From: Paenarthrobacter nicotinovorans | Lineage (GTDB): Bacteria > Actinomycetota > Actinomycetes > Actinomycetales > Micrococcaceae | Assembly (NCBI RefSeq): GCF_021919345.1 | Contig: NZ_CP089293.1 | Span: 4,092,001 to 4,156,000 of the forward strand | Reading direction: 5' to 3' | DNA length: 64,000 nt | Program-made: the position numbers and the translations under genes | Part shown: positions 1 to 8,927 of the stretch, piece by piece | How the letters are laid out: each line of letters opens with the position of its first letter | How positions within the stretch are numbered: the stretch's first letter is position 1 | Notes under the pieces: generated by a model | Seen by the model: only the letters and a program-made list of their open reading frames with translations | What the model was told of the DNA's origin: nothing | The model's database searches: none

Positions 1-958
1 CCATCACCGCCACTGCGATGAGGAGGGTCCGCAAAGGGTTGGAGCCGAGCCCGAACTTTCCGATCAGCGCCCCGCCCAGGATGAAGCCGGTGGCGCCGAC
101 CGCGAACACCGTGCCCCAGATCTCCACGGGGAACATCTCCAGGCCGTAAGGGTCCATCAATGCCATGTAGACCCCGCCGATGAAATTGTTGAAGGTGGAG
201 AAAACAATCAGGGCGAACAACCCGGAGATGGCCATGACGGCTGCCCAGGATCCGCGAAGATCGAACCCGCCGTGGGCGTCGGATGCTGCTGCCCGGACCT
301 CCTCCGGCAGGCGCAACGTCAGCAGATGCGCGAAGGCCAGGGCTGTGAGCACCAAGGCCACCACCACGGTCCAGCCCATTCCCAGCAGTCCCACTGACAG
401 TCCTGAAAGGACCGAGGTGACGATGAACATCAACCCCTGGACCATCCCCACCAGTCCGTTGGCGTTGGCACGCTTGTCCGGTTCGATCAGGATGGTGACC
501 GTGGTGGACAGGGCGATGTTGCGCATGTTCTCCACCACCGCGCCGACAAGGATAATCAAGGTGAAGATCCAAAACCACGGTTGGGACAGGTCCAACAGCG
601 CCTGTTCCGGCGTCAGCAGGAACATCACCCCGGACAGCACGAACATCACCAGCGTAAATCCGGCGGCGAAGCGCATCACCGCGAGCTTCCTGTAGCGGTC
701 CACGAAGGTGCCGAAGCTAATGCTGGACAGCGCGATCAGCAGCATGTAGGCCCCGCCGATCACCCCCGTAGCAATCACATTGCGGGTCTCCAGGTACACC
801 CAGAACGTCAGCGCAAACCACAGGTAGCTGGTGGTGATGTTGGCCAGGGCAGTGTTGACCAGGATCCCCGTGAAGGTCCGTGTTCTCTCCGCGGGCGTGC
901 GTTCCGGAGGATTGACATTGCCAGTAGACCCGGCGGCGGCCGGTTCCTGCTCGGTCAT
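1..958 (-). CDS. MFS permease, C-terminus cut by window edge
   Basis: The frame runs from an ATG at 958 leftward to the window edge without a stop, so about 319 N-terminal residues are visible. A charged N-terminus of about 30 residues is followed by repeated hydrophobic spans. The loop SFGTFVDRYRK (residues 81-91) is a recognisable form of the MFS loop 2-3 signature, and a second half starts near residue 225. This suggests a proton-coupled exporter in the cytoplasmic membrane; the substrate cannot be read. It is divergent from the kinase gene at 1036, with 77 bases between the starts. Confidence 0.8.
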   Translation of the reverse strand, partial: MTEQEPAAAGSTGNVNPPERTPAERTRTFTGILVNTALANITTSYLWFALTFWVYLETRNVIATGVIGGAYMLLIALSSISFGTFVDRYRKLAVMRFAAGFTLVMFVLSGVMFLLTPEQALLDLSQPWFWIFTLIILVGAVVENMRNIALSTTVTILIEPDKRANANGLVGMVQGLMFIVTSVLSGLSVGLLGMGWTVVVALVLTALAFAHLLTLRLPEEVRAAASDAHGGFDLRGSWAAVMAISGLFALIVFSTFNNFIGGVYMALMDPYGLEMFPVEIWGTVFAVGATGFILGGALIGKFGLGSNPLRTLLIAVAVM

Positions 959-1035
959 GCGTCCCAGTAAACCACCGGGGCCAACCTCCCGGTAGTATCG
1001 GCAGGGAATTCAAAAGACTGCTGGGGGTTGTTTCA

Positions 1036-2265
1036 ATGACGGAAATTCAGGGACGGCTGGCTTTCACTACGGACTTCGGCCGGGACATGGAACTCCAGGA
1101 ATACGGCCTTGATCCGGCAGTGGATTCCGTCCTCCTTCCCAACGCCGCAGTCATGAGCGCCCTGCAAAACCTTGTACGGCTCGCCACTGAGCTTTGCGGT
1201 GCCCCGTTTGGGGTAGTCAATATCATCAGCGCCAAATACCAGCACCAAATCGGGGCCTGGGGCGTGGAGCCCGGTGTCTGTTCCCGGGAGGACTCGATGT
1301 GCGCCAAGGTCTTCCTCTCCCGGGAGCGGACGGTGGTGGCAGACGCTTCCCGGGATCCACGCTTTGCCGACAACCCTTTTGTCACGGGAGAAATAGGCAA
1401 CGTCCGCTTCTACGCGTCGGTGCCGCTGCAAACCGAATCGGGCTTCGTGCCGGGAACCTTGTGTGTTTTCTCGGACGAGACCAAGGAACTGAGCCAGGAA
1501 CAGCTCGGGATGTTGGAGGTTCTGGCCAAGCAGGTGGTTGAGCTCCTGGAACTTCAGCACCGTACCGCCCAGCTGGACCGCACCTATTCCGAGCTCAGGG
1601 CAAGCAACGCCAAGCTCGCAGGATTCGCCGGACGGGTAAGCCATGACCTGCGCATCCCCCTGACCACCATCCTCGGATACGTCGAACTGGTGGAGGACGA
1701 CCCCGACATTGAGCCCAACAGCCCCGCTGCACGGTACCTGGACCGCATTGGCGCCAGCGGGCGGCGGATGCTGGGGATGCTGGAAGACGTCCTCAGCTAC
1801 TCACGCGTCGGTGGCGGCATCCAGCCTGCCCGCGTCTCGCTGCTCGAGGTCACCCAAGAGGTGGTGAGGGATCTTGGAATAGAGAACGACGGAATCGTTG
1901 ACGTCCAGGACATCACTGTGCACGCGGACCGTGGGCAGCTGCGGACACTCCTGCAGAACCTGCTGTCCAACGCCATGAACTACCGCAGCCCCGAGCGGGA
2001 TCCCAGGGTCAGCATCAGCGGTGTTTCCAATTACCATGGCGCAACCGTCTACATCGCGGACAACGGCAAGGGCATCAAACCCGAGGACCGCCACAAAGTT
2101 CTGGAACCCCTGGTGCGGCTGCGCCGGGAAGGCGACGGCCCGGGTTCCGGGCTGGGCCTGGCAACCTGCAGCAGCATCGCGAAAGCCCACGGCGGCGACC
2201 TCAGCATCGCCGAAACCCCCGGCGGCGGCACCACTATTGCGGTGAGTTTTCCGGCCGGGACGTAG
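1036..2265 (+). CDS. GAF-domain sensor histidine kinase
   Basis: A 409-residue soluble kinase. Residues about 35-170 form a GAF sensor domain, followed by a short coiled stretch and a HisKA domain with the H-box SHDLRIPL (His203 is the expected phosphorylation site). The HATPase_c domain has the N-box around Asn308/Asn312, the G1 box DNGKG (342-346) and a glycine-rich G2 box near 366-375, so it looks catalytically complete. There is no signal peptide or membrane helix, so the input is probably intracellular. No response regulator gene is adjacent, so this is an orphan kinase with an unknown partner. Confidence 0.88.
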   Translation: MTEIQGRLAFTTDFGRDMELQEYGLDPAVDSVLLPNAAVMSALQNLVRLATELCGAPFGVVNIISAKYQHQIGAWGVEPGVCSREDSMCAKVFLSRERTVVADASRDPRFADNPFVTGEIGNVRFYASVPLQTESGFVPGTLCVFSDETKELSQEQLGMLEVLAKQVVELLELQHRTAQLDRTYSELRASNAKLAGFAGRVSHDLRIPLTTILGYVELVEDDPDIEPNSPAARYLDRIGASGRRMLGMLEDVLSYSRVGGGIQPARVSLLEVTQEVVRDLGIENDGIVDVQDITVHADRGQLRTLLQNLLSNAMNYRSPERDPRVSISGVSNYHGATVYIADNGKGIKPEDRHKVLEPLVRLRREGDGPGSGLGLATCSSIAKAHGGDLSIAETPGGGTTIAVSFPAGT

Positions 2266-2273
2266 AAGCCGGG

Positions 2274-3800
2274 CTACTTTGCGGCCTTGTCTTTCCCAGG
2301 CTTCTTGTCGCTCTTGCCATCGCTCTTGGTCTTGGCAATGTCCGCGCCGTTCATATCTGCCGGAGACTGGCCTGAGGGGGCCTGGACGGGGAGGTCCTGA
2401 ACGGGGATGCCCTGCACCACCGGTTCCGGGGCTTGCTCCGGCACCGATGTCACTGGCACGTTGACTACTTCCGCCGGCACAACCGCGGAGGGCGAAGGAG
2501 CTGCCGGCACCGGAAGGATCGGCGAGGAAGGTTGCGGATCGGCCTGCGACACACCGTTATCGGAAGGCTGGGACGGGTCGGCTGTATTGCCGGCCGAGGA
2601 CAGCCCTTGGGAAAGCACCAGCAGGGCGAGGGGAATGGCCACTGCTGCAGCTGCCACACCCCGTGCGGTCTTGGGCCGCCGTTTACTGAAGTCACGGATT
2701 CCGGCAACCGTCGCCGGCTTCCTGTTCCGCGGCCGGATAGCCGCCGGTCGGGTGGCAAGGCCACCCGCATTGGGCGTCAACGCCGTCGGCGCCTGAAGCG
2801 GAGTCCGCTGCGGGACGGGCGGAAGGATCGCAGTCCTGCGCCCTGATTGGACACCCTCCTCCGACAGCGCTTGCTCCACGTCCTGGGCCGCGGGTCGTTT
2901 TTCCGGGTCCATGTCCGTCATCGCCTCCAGGAGGGAGCGCAGCGGAGCAGGCAGTTCCAGCGGAATCTGCGGGGCTCTATGAAGACGCGCCGAGGCTGTC
3001 TCCACCGGCGTACCCGGATACTCCGCATGACCTGTCAGGCATTCCAGGAGCACCAGGCCCAGCGAGTAGATGTCGCTTTTTGGCGTCAGGTGCAGGCCCT
3101 GCGCCTGCTCCGGGCTGAGGTACTGCGCCGTGCCAACGGTGAATCCGGTCGCGGTGAGGCGGTTATCGTTCATCACCAGGGCGACCCCAAAGTCCGCCAG
3201 CTTCACCGACTGAGCCAGCCCGTCGTCGTCGGACACCAGGATGTTGGCCGGCTTGATGTCACGGTGGATGACGCCGTGTTCGTGGACCTGGGACAAGGCT
3301 CCGGCGATCCGGATCCCGATCCGCGCGGTTTCGGGAACAGTGAGCGGCCCGTCGGCCAGGAGGGCGCGCAGGTCCCGCCCTTGGGCGAGTTCCATGACCA
3401 GGTAGGCACGTTCTTCGTCGTTGCGCGTATCGACGCCCGCGTCAAAGGCTGCCACCAGTCCGGGATGGTCGAAGGCAGCGAGGAGGCGCATTTCGGTTTC
3501 CTGGCGGGTGCGGAACGATTCGTCGCCGGAGCCGGGGAGGAAGATCTTCACAGCAACCTCACGGCCGAGGACCAGGTCAGTCGCCTGATGGACAGTGGAC
3601 ATCGCGCCGCGGCCCAGGAGGGGTCCAAGTTGGTAGCGGCCGTCGAGTGCGCCGCTTGTTTCCGTGCCGTTCACGGAATCGGGGGCGCCAGCGCCCACGG
3701 TTATTTCGTTGTAGCCCACGGTTGTCACGTCCTTTGGGACCACCTGGCGCGGCACGGACCCAATCTCTGCCCGCCGGTACCAAGTAATGCCGTCAATCAC
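2274..3800 (-). CDS. Membrane-anchored Ser/Thr protein kinase (PknB-like)
   Basis: A 508-residue Hanks-type kinase. The glycine loop is near residues 62-70, the ATP lysine is Lys85, the catalytic loop reads HRDIKPAN (179-186) and DFG lies at 203-205. All key residues are present, so it should be active. One hydrophobic span near residues 380-400 would cross the membrane. The tail is rich in Pro, Val and Ser and ends in a lysine-rich stretch; it carries no PASTA repeats. The first ATG is used, but the domain begins only near residue 53, so a start a few codons later is possible. It converges with the kinase at 1036-2265, leaving 8 bases between stops. Confidence 0.88.
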   Translation of the reverse strand: MIDGITWYRRAEIGSVPRQVVPKDVTTVGYNEITVGAGAPDSVNGTETSGALDGRYQLGPLLGRGAMSTVHQATDLVLGREVAVKIFLPGSGDESFRTRQETEMRLLAAFDHPGLVAAFDAGVDTRNDEERAYLVMELAQGRDLRALLADGPLTVPETARIGIRIAGALSQVHEHGVIHRDIKPANILVSDDDGLAQSVKLADFGVALVMNDNRLTATGFTVGTAQYLSPEQAQGLHLTPKSDIYSLGLVLLECLTGHAEYPGTPVETASARLHRAPQIPLELPAPLRSLLEAMTDMDPEKRPAAQDVEQALSEEGVQSGRRTAILPPVPQRTPLQAPTALTPNAGGLATRPAAIRPRNRKPATVAGIRDFSKRRPKTARGVAAAAVAIPLALLVLSQGLSSAGNTADPSQPSDNGVSQADPQPSSPILPVPAAPSPSAVVPAEVVNVPVTSVPEQAPEPVVQGIPVQDLPVQAPSGQSPADMNGADIAKTKSDGKSDKKPGKDKAAK

Positions 3801-3888
3801 ATTTCACGTAGCCGCTTGGCCGGTTGCTTCAGCCCTCGCGGCCTGAGCAACTCAGCTCAAACAGCATCATCCGGTTTCACCAGATAAG

Positions 3889-3906
3889 TCATCAGGATAC
3901 TGATTA
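3889..3906. promoter_or_regulatory. Imperfect palindrome, TCATCAG-N4-CTGATTA
   Basis: Two 7-base arms matching at 6 of 7 positions surround GATA. The site is 89 bases upstream of the Ser/Thr kinase start at 3800 and 122 bases upstream of the phosphatase start at 4028. It shares TCATCAGGATACT with the site at 5643-5660 and has the spacing of the 57124-57141 palindrome. Operator function is inferred. Confidence 0.45.
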
Positions 3907-4027
3907 AATCACGGTAAGGACAATGGGACGCTTCACGAAGGGCCTCATCAGGGCGATACGCCCGTCCGCCGTCGGGCGTTTCCGTACGTGACGCAGGGAA
4001 CTGCGCCCCTTTGGCCGGCAGGGCACA

Positions 4028-4621
4028 ATGGGAAGCATGACCCTCACAACTTTCGCCCTCGTCCGCCATGGCCAGACCGACTGGAACGCGGAGCGCCGGT
4101 TGCAGGGAGCCACTGACATCCCCTTGAACGACGTCGGGCGCGGCCAGGCGCGCGACGCCGTCGCCTTCCTGTCCGGCCAGCAATGGGACACGGTAGTGTC
4201 CTCGCCGCTGAGCCGGGCGGCAGAAACGGCGGAAATCATCGCCAACGGACTAGGACTCTCCGTGGCCCGGCTGGTGCCGGACCTCACTGAGCGCAGCTTT
4301 GGGCCGGCGGAAGGTTTGCAGGCCGGACCGGAACTGGAGGCCTTGCGCATCCCCGGCGGTTTCCGCGGTGGCGAAAGTGACGACGACGCTGCCGCGCGCG
4401 GCATTGCTGCGCTGGAGTCCCTGGCCCAGGAGTTCGCAGGCAAGCGCGTTCTGGTGGTTGCCCACGGCACGCTGATCCGGCTGACGTTGAGCCGCGCGAT
4501 TGGCCGCACCCTGGACAGTGTCCAGAACGCTGTGTTGAACCTCGCCCACCATCACCCTGTTGACGGCTGGCAGCTTGAGTACTTCAACGGCGAGCGCATC
4601 GCGGCAGACGTTCAGGCCTGA
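4028..4621 (+). CDS. Histidine phosphatase family protein (phosphoglycerate mutase-like)
   Basis: A 197-residue protein with the family signature LVRHGQTDWN near the N-terminus (the His is the expected phosphate acceptor) and the second conserved histidine in VVAHGTLIRL. The length fits small phosphatases of the cobalamin phosphatase / acid phosphatase group rather than glycolytic mutase. It probably acts in the cytoplasm on a phosphorylated metabolite that cannot be named. The ATG at 4028 has a nearby AGGG; an in-frame ATG three codons on (4037) would serve equally. Its last bases overlap the end of a convergent reading frame. Confidence 0.88.
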   Translation: MGSMTLTTFALVRHGQTDWNAERRLQGATDIPLNDVGRGQARDAVAFLSGQQWDTVVSSPLSRAAETAEIIANGLGLSVARLVPDLTERSFGPAEGLQAGPELEALRIPGGFRGGESDDDAAARGIAALESLAQEFAGKRVLVVAHGTLIRLTLSRAIGRTLDSVQNAVLNLAHHHPVDGWQLEYFNGERIAADVQA

Positions 4622-4905
4622 ACAGGCCTTTCCGGAGCAAGTCTCCTGGCTTCCTCAAGCAGGCCGGCTACCCAGTCTTCCATTGCCCCACCAAGGTGGC
4701 GGGCAAGGAACGTTCCGGCTCCGGGAAGATCGAAGACTGCGATTGCCTGGTTCCCGGCTGACCCTGGCCCCGCATAAAACGTCACCTTGCCCCGATGAAT
4801 CCCGGCGATGTCGAAGCAAAGCGTGGTCCTGGAATCGAGGGATGATGCCCATGCAGCGATCGACTCGGGCGTGAAGGTATTGATGGCCGCTACTCCCTTG
4901 GACGC
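4612..4905 (-). CDS. Hypothetical protein, start codon not identified
   Basis: This reverse frame reads like a real protein of about 98 residues, with a sensible mix of hydrophobic strand and acidic/basic helix residues and an ending EEARRLAPERPVQA. Upstream it stays open only to a TAA at 4924-4926, and no ATG, GTG or TTG lies in frame before a GTG near 4785. An AAGGGAG ribosome site precedes an ATC codon at 4882-4884. So it is either a gene with a rare or lost start codon, or the remnant of a longer gene. The stop falls inside the palindrome that also holds the stop of the phosphatase gene, so the two genes overlap tail to tail by 10 bases. Confidence 0.45.
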   Translation of the reverse strand, partial: ASKGVAAINTFTPESIAAWASSLDSRTTLCFDIAGIHRGKVTFYAGPGSAGNQAIAVFDLPGAGTFLARHLGGAMEDWVAGLLEEARRLAPERPVQA

Positions 4906-4961
4906 CGACTGACCGGACGCAGGTTAAGTAGCGGAAAAGGCAGGATCGTGACGCGGAAGTC

Positions 4962-5246
4962 CTATTTGGCCTGAAGCCGCGACTTCAACTGTTCGGTGTA
5001 GTCCGTGTACGCCGCCGCAATTTCTTCCAGGTCCACCGTTTGCGGGAAGTCGATGACCGGCTGGCATTCGGCGAGGTAGCTGGTGGTTTCTTCCACGATC
5101 CGCTGCTCATCAATGCCTTCGAGCCCCACCTCGGCCAGGAACGCGGGATTGGTGTGGATCAGGGATTCCCCGGATTGCCCTTCCGAAGCCCAACGCACCA
5201 AGTACTCGTTCTGATTCACCAATTCGATGTCGAATGTCTGCTCCAT
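4962..5246 (-). CDS. Small acidic hypothetical protein
   Basis: A 94-residue protein, strongly acidic, without membrane helix or signal peptide. It starts MEQTFDIELVNQNEYLVRW and has a helical C-terminal half with many Glu residues. I do not recognise the family. The compositional bias and continuous frame support a real gene. It stands alone between a start-less frame downstream and the hairpin at 5304-5339 upstream. Function unknown. Confidence 0.6.
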   Translation of the reverse strand: MEQTFDIELVNQNEYLVRWASEGQSGESLIHTNPAFLAEVGLEGIDEQRIVEETTSYLAECQPVIDFPQTVDLEEIAAAYTDYTEQLKSRLQAK

Positions 5247-5303
5247 GGCAGCAGCCTACGCCGTTGGGCGGTAGGGCCGGACCAGCCCCGCACCGGACGC
5301 AGA

Positions 5304-5339
5304 AAGCGCACGACGGCGGGAGGCCGCCGTCGCGCGCTT
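5304..5339. terminator. Stem-loop terminator, ACGACGGCGG / CCGCCGTCG arms
   Basis: Near-perfect inverted repeat with a GAGG loop, 20 bases after the stop of the DUF6458 gene. Its arms repeat in the hairpins at 29042-29087 and 53469-53505. No long T-run follows, so termination is inferred from position and stem strength. Confidence 0.7.
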
Positions 5340-5358
5340 CTTCCGTTGGCTGTGGCTG

Positions 5359-5589
5359 CTAGATCTCGGGGCGCCGTTCGACGACGGTGTGGGGATCGCC
5401 GCGGCGCTCAACGACCGTGCGGCGGGTCCTGTTGGACATGGCGATCGAAATGATGAGGCCGATGACTCCCACCACTATCAGGATGTAACCGACCAGGACC
5501 TGGTCCAGGAAAGGGATGATTCCGGGGGCGAGCGCGAAAGCCAGAATAGCTCCGATGGCAATCAGGGCAATGGAAGAACCGATTCTCAT
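5359..5589 (-). CDS. DUF6458 family small membrane protein
   Basis: A 76-residue protein beginning MRIGSSIALIAIGAI, with two hydrophobic helices (about residues 3-22 and 29-52) and an arginine-rich tail (NRTRRTVVERR). This is the usual actinobacterial DUF6458 layout. The start at 5589 is chosen because GAGGAG lies 6 bases upstream; the frame extends 19 codons further but without a ribosome site. Function is unknown. A palindrome of the TAGTAAG-N4-CTTACTA type lies 54 bases upstream, suggesting shared control with other small genes in the window. Confidence 0.8.
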   Translation of the reverse strand: MRIGSSIALIAIGAILAFALAPGIIPFLDQVLVGYILIVVGVIGLIISIAMSNRTRRTVVERRGDPHTVVERRPEI

Positions 5590-5642
5590 AACGTGCTCCT
5601 CATGTATGTCCGGCGCATGTACAGGGCGTGGCCGGATCCGTG

Positions 5643-5660
5643 TCATCAGGATACTTATGA
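5643..5660. promoter_or_regulatory. Imperfect palindrome, TCATCAG-N4-CTTATGA
   Basis: Arms match at 6 of 7 positions around GATA, upstream of the DUF6458 start at 5589. It shares 14 bases with the site at 3889-3906. Proposed operator of the recurring motif. Confidence 0.5.
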
Positions 5661-5696
5661 TTTACCGTGCCCGCCAGCCATCAGAAGACACGGCTG

Positions 5697-6593
5697 CTAG
5701 TGGCCGTACCGCGCAGCCACCCGGCCGATGGCGTCCTCAGGGGTCGGCACAGGACCGAAGACCTGCTCCTGGCGGGTAGTGTCCGCAACATACTTCCCGG
5801 TCTCGAACCACGCCACCATGCTGGCCATATCCGCCACCAGTGGAAGGACCTTGGCGGTGACCTTGCCGAGCCCGTTGATGGCCCCGGCCGGAACGGACCG
5901 CACCTTGATCTCCCTCCCCGCCCGACGACCTGCGATTCCGGCCGCCTCCTGCATGCTAAGCGGCCGCGTCCACCCGATATCGATGCGCTCGCCGTCCACA
6001 ATGTCAGCGTCAACGGCAGCTGCCAGGTAAGCGGCGAGATCGCTTGCCAAAACGAACGTCAGCCGCGCGTCCTTGGACCCGAGCCACACGAAACGCCCCT
6101 TCGCGAAAGGATCCCCGCCCATTCCCACAGCCTGGTCGAAGAACGCGCCGGGACGCAGCGCGACAAACGGTACGCCGAGTTCCTCGAACTTATCCTCCGC
6201 CAGCTTCTTGTTCCAGAAATGCGGGATCTGGGGTGTTTCGTCGCAGGTGAGAATGCTGATCAACACGAAGCGCGGCACGGAGGCGTACTTTGCAGCGACG
6301 GCCAGGTTGCTGTTGCCGTAGCTGTCGATCACCTTGGCGTTCCTGTCATTCCGGGTATAGCCGGCCGCCGTCGAAATTGCTGCGGAAACGCCCGTCATGG
6401 CCGCGATCAGCGAGGCGGTATCCAGCATGTCGCCGCGGACGACCTCAACCCCTTTGGCCTCCAGCTTGGCGGCTTTGGAGCCCGGGCGAACCAGCGCACG
6501 GACTTTCCTGCCGCGGCGCAACAGCTCATCAACCACTTGGCCGCCCAGGAAACCCGTGGCGCCAACAACAAGGACAGGCAGGTCTTCGGCCAC
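5697..6593 (-). CDS. NAD(P)-binding NmrA-like oxidoreductase
   Basis: A 298-residue atypical short-chain dehydrogenase. The Rossmann motif GATGFLG is at residues 11-17, after a strand, and an Arg-rich loop near residue 27-40 suits NADP binding. The central part (FVLISILTCDETPQIPHFWNKKLAEDKFEELGVPFVALRPGAFF type, residues about 130-170) matches NmrA/isoflavone reductase-like proteins. It starts at GTG 6593 with GAGGAG 6 bases upstream. It is a soluble cytoplasmic protein, either a reductase or a redox sensor. It is divergent from the GH15 gene. Confidence 0.85.
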   Translation of the reverse strand: MAEDLPVLVVGATGFLGGQVVDELLRRGRKVRALVRPGSKAAKLEAKGVEVVRGDMLDTASLIAAMTGVSAAISTAAGYTRNDRNAKVIDSYGNSNLAVAAKYASVPRFVLISILTCDETPQIPHFWNKKLAEDKFEELGVPFVALRPGAFFDQAVGMGGDPFAKGRFVWLGSKDARLTFVLASDLAAYLAAAVDADIVDGERIDIGWTRPLSMQEAAGIAGRRAGREIKVRSVPAGAINGLGKVTAKVLPLVADMASMVAWFETGKYVADTTRQEQVFGPVPTPEDAIGRVAARYGH

Positions 6594-6729
6594 AACTTCT
6601 CCTCAGGGATTTGTTCCTACGACAGTGGTAGCACGCACTCGAAAGCGAGACCAGACCCAAACCCCGGCGACGACTGCCGCCGTCGAGCCTCAACCAAGGA
6701 GGCCGGCGACGCAGACTAGGATCGGTTCC

Positions 6730-8577
6730 ATGGCCAGGATCGAGGACTACGCAATCATCGGGGACCTGAACACTGCCGCCCTGGTGGGGCGGAACGGGTC
6801 CATTGACTGGATGTGCCTGCCGAGGTTCGACTCGCCCGCCTGCTTTGCGGCGCTTCTGCACACGCCCGAAGCCGGGCGCTGGCTCCTGGCACCTGCCGGC
6901 ACTCCCGACGGCGGCAACAGCACCCGCCGCGCGTACCGGGAAGACACCCTCATCCTGGAGACTGTCTGGGAAGTCGACGGCGGCTCGGTGAAGGTCATCG
7001 ACTTCATGCCCGTCCGCGACGACGCCGTGGACCTCGTGCGGATCGTCGAAGGCTTGTCCGGCGAGGTGGACATGCATATGGAACTCGTCCTCCGCTTCGA
7101 CTACGGCAGCGTCGTGCCCTGGGTGCGTCGCAGCAAGCACGGCATCAGCGCTGTTGCCGGGCCGGATTCCGCCTACCTCACCACCCACGCCCCGCTCATG
7201 GGACGGGAAAACCGGACCTACAGCGACTTCACCGTCCGTGCCGGCGACCGGGTCCCGTTCGTTCTGCGGTGGGCACCCAGCCATGAGCGCGAACCCCGGC
7301 GCATCGACCCCCTGCGGGCGCTTGACGCCACGGAATCGTACTGGCTCGAGTGGATCGGCCGCAGCCAGATAGCTGGGAGGTACAAGGAGCCGGTCGAGAG
7401 GTCCCTCATCACCCTCAAAGCGCTCACCTACGCCCCCACCGGTGGCATCGTGGCCGCCGCCACGACGTCCCTGCCCGAACAGATAGGCGGCCCGCGGAAC
7501 TGGGACTACCGGTACTGCTGGCTGCGCGACGCCACCCTGACGCTGCAATCTCTGCTCGCCGCGGGCTACACGGAAGAGGCCTCCGCCTGGCGGGACTGGC
7601 TGCTGCGGGCCATCGCCGGCGACCCCTCACAACTTCAGATCGTGTACGGACTCGACGGCGCGCGCAGGCTTCCGGAGGCCGATATTCCGTGGCTGTCCGG
7701 GTATGAAGGTTCGGCGCCTGTCCGAACCGGGAACGCGGCAGCTCCGCAGCTTCAACTGGATGTGTGGGGCGAAGTCCTGGACGGACTTTCACTGACCCGG
7801 GCCGCTTTCAAGGACACCGTCGACAATTCCTGGGACATCCAGGTGGCGTTGATGGAATACCTCGAAGGGGCCTGGAACCAGCCGGACAACGGGCTGTGGG
7901 AAATGCGCGGACCCCGCCGGGACTTCACCCATTCAAAAGTCATGGCATGGGTAGCGGCCGACCGCATGGTCAAAGCCGTGCGGACCTCCGGACTGCCCGG
8001 CCCGCATGACCGCTGGGCGGCGCTCCGCAGCGAAATCCACAATGACGTGATGACCAAGGGCTTCGACGAGGACCTCAACAGCTTCGTGCAGTCCTACGGG
8101 AGCAAGGAACTGGATGCGAGCCTGCTGCTGGTCCCCCGTGTGGGGTTCCTGCCGCACCGGCATCCGCGCGTGGCCGGGACCGTGGACGCCGTCCGGAAGG
8201 GCCTTACGGAGGACGGACTGGTTCTTCGGTACCGGACCCAGTCCGGACACGACGGATTACCTGGCGACGAAGGGGTCTTCCTGGCCTGTTCGTTCTGGCT
8301 GGTGGACGCGTTGCTTGGCATCGGGCGCACAGACGAAGCCACAGAACTCTTCGAGCGGCTGCTCAGCCTGCGCAACGACGTCGGCCTGCTGAGCGAAGAG
8401 TGGGATCCCCGCACCAAACGGCAACTGGGCAACACTCCCCAGGCGTTCAGCCACTTCCCGCTGATTCACAGTGCATTGCAACTGCACCACGGGGAGGCCC
8501 GCAAGAGCGACACCCCGTTTGGCGGCGCCGGGAGTTCCAGTGGCTCTACCCTTCGGAATGATCCCCGTCTTCAGTAG
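6730..8577 (+). CDS. Glycoside hydrolase family 15 protein (glucoamylase/trehalase-like)
   Basis: A 615-residue cytoplasmic enzyme. The N-terminal beta domain starts IGDLNTAALVGRNGSIDW, and the (alpha/alpha)6 barrel holds NWDYRYCWLRDATLTL. Two conserved acidic stretches, WEMRG and LSEEWDP, are where GH15 places its general acid and base. Family members hydrolyse alpha-glucosides such as maltooligosaccharides or, in mycobacteria, trehalose; which applies here is not visible. No signal peptide. The ATG at 6730 has AGGA 8 bases upstream; earlier in-frame codons lie antisense to the oxidoreductase gene and are not used. Confidence 0.92.
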   Translation: MARIEDYAIIGDLNTAALVGRNGSIDWMCLPRFDSPACFAALLHTPEAGRWLLAPAGTPDGGNSTRRAYREDTLILETVWEVDGGSVKVIDFMPVRDDAVDLVRIVEGLSGEVDMHMELVLRFDYGSVVPWVRRSKHGISAVAGPDSAYLTTHAPLMGRENRTYSDFTVRAGDRVPFVLRWAPSHEREPRRIDPLRALDATESYWLEWIGRSQIAGRYKEPVERSLITLKALTYAPTGGIVAAATTSLPEQIGGPRNWDYRYCWLRDATLTLQSLLAAGYTEEASAWRDWLLRAIAGDPSQLQIVYGLDGARRLPEADIPWLSGYEGSAPVRTGNAAAPQLQLDVWGEVLDGLSLTRAAFKDTVDNSWDIQVALMEYLEGAWNQPDNGLWEMRGPRRDFTHSKVMAWVAADRMVKAVRTSGLPGPHDRWAALRSEIHNDVMTKGFDEDLNSFVQSYGSKELDASLLLVPRVGFLPHRHPRVAGTVDAVRKGLTEDGLVLRYRTQSGHDGLPGDEGVFLACSFWLVDALLGIGRTDEATELFERLLSLRNDVGLLSEEWDPRTKRQLGNTPQAFSHFPLIHSALQLHHGEARKSDTPFGGAGSSSGSTLRNDPRLQ

Positions 8578-8836
8578 CCTCACCCTTGTGGCGCGCCTCT
8601 TCCAGATGCAGGTCAAGCTTGCGCTCGGCTTCGCGCCTGCGTTGCCCGACGGTCCGCATCTGTTGGGTTGTTGGAGCTCCCGCATCCTCTGACGCAATGC
8701 CGGCCGGCTCGGCGGGCTGGTATTTCTCTTGTTCGCCCATAGGAAGATCGTCCCATCGTCGCGGCTTTTGCGATAGCGGCAGTTTCCAGACCGGAACGGT
8801 CCTGACGTCCGACGGCGACCTCCCGCCGTCGAGCAT
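8546..8836 (-). CDS. Small charged hypothetical protein
   Basis: A 96-residue reverse frame beginning MLDGGRSPSDVRTVPVW, containing KPRRWDDLP and an acidic/basic helical tail (QRRREAERKLDLHLEEA). The composition looks like protein rather than an antisense shadow. It overlaps the 3' end of the GH15 gene by 32 bases, tail to tail. The ribosome site is weak, and the internal ATG at 8740 is an alternative start. No domain recognised; probably soluble. Confidence 0.5.
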   Translation of the reverse strand: MLDGGRSPSDVRTVPVWKLPLSQKPRRWDDLPMGEQEKYQPAEPAGIASEDAGAPTTQQMRTVGQRRREAERKLDLHLEEARHKGEATEDGDHSEG

Positions 8837-8927
8837 GTCCAATACTTGGGTGCGTGGCCGGCCACGGGTAGCGTGAGCCGCAGACGAGTTGCCCCACCGC
8901 GAGCGAACGAATCCAAGGAGTTGCCCC

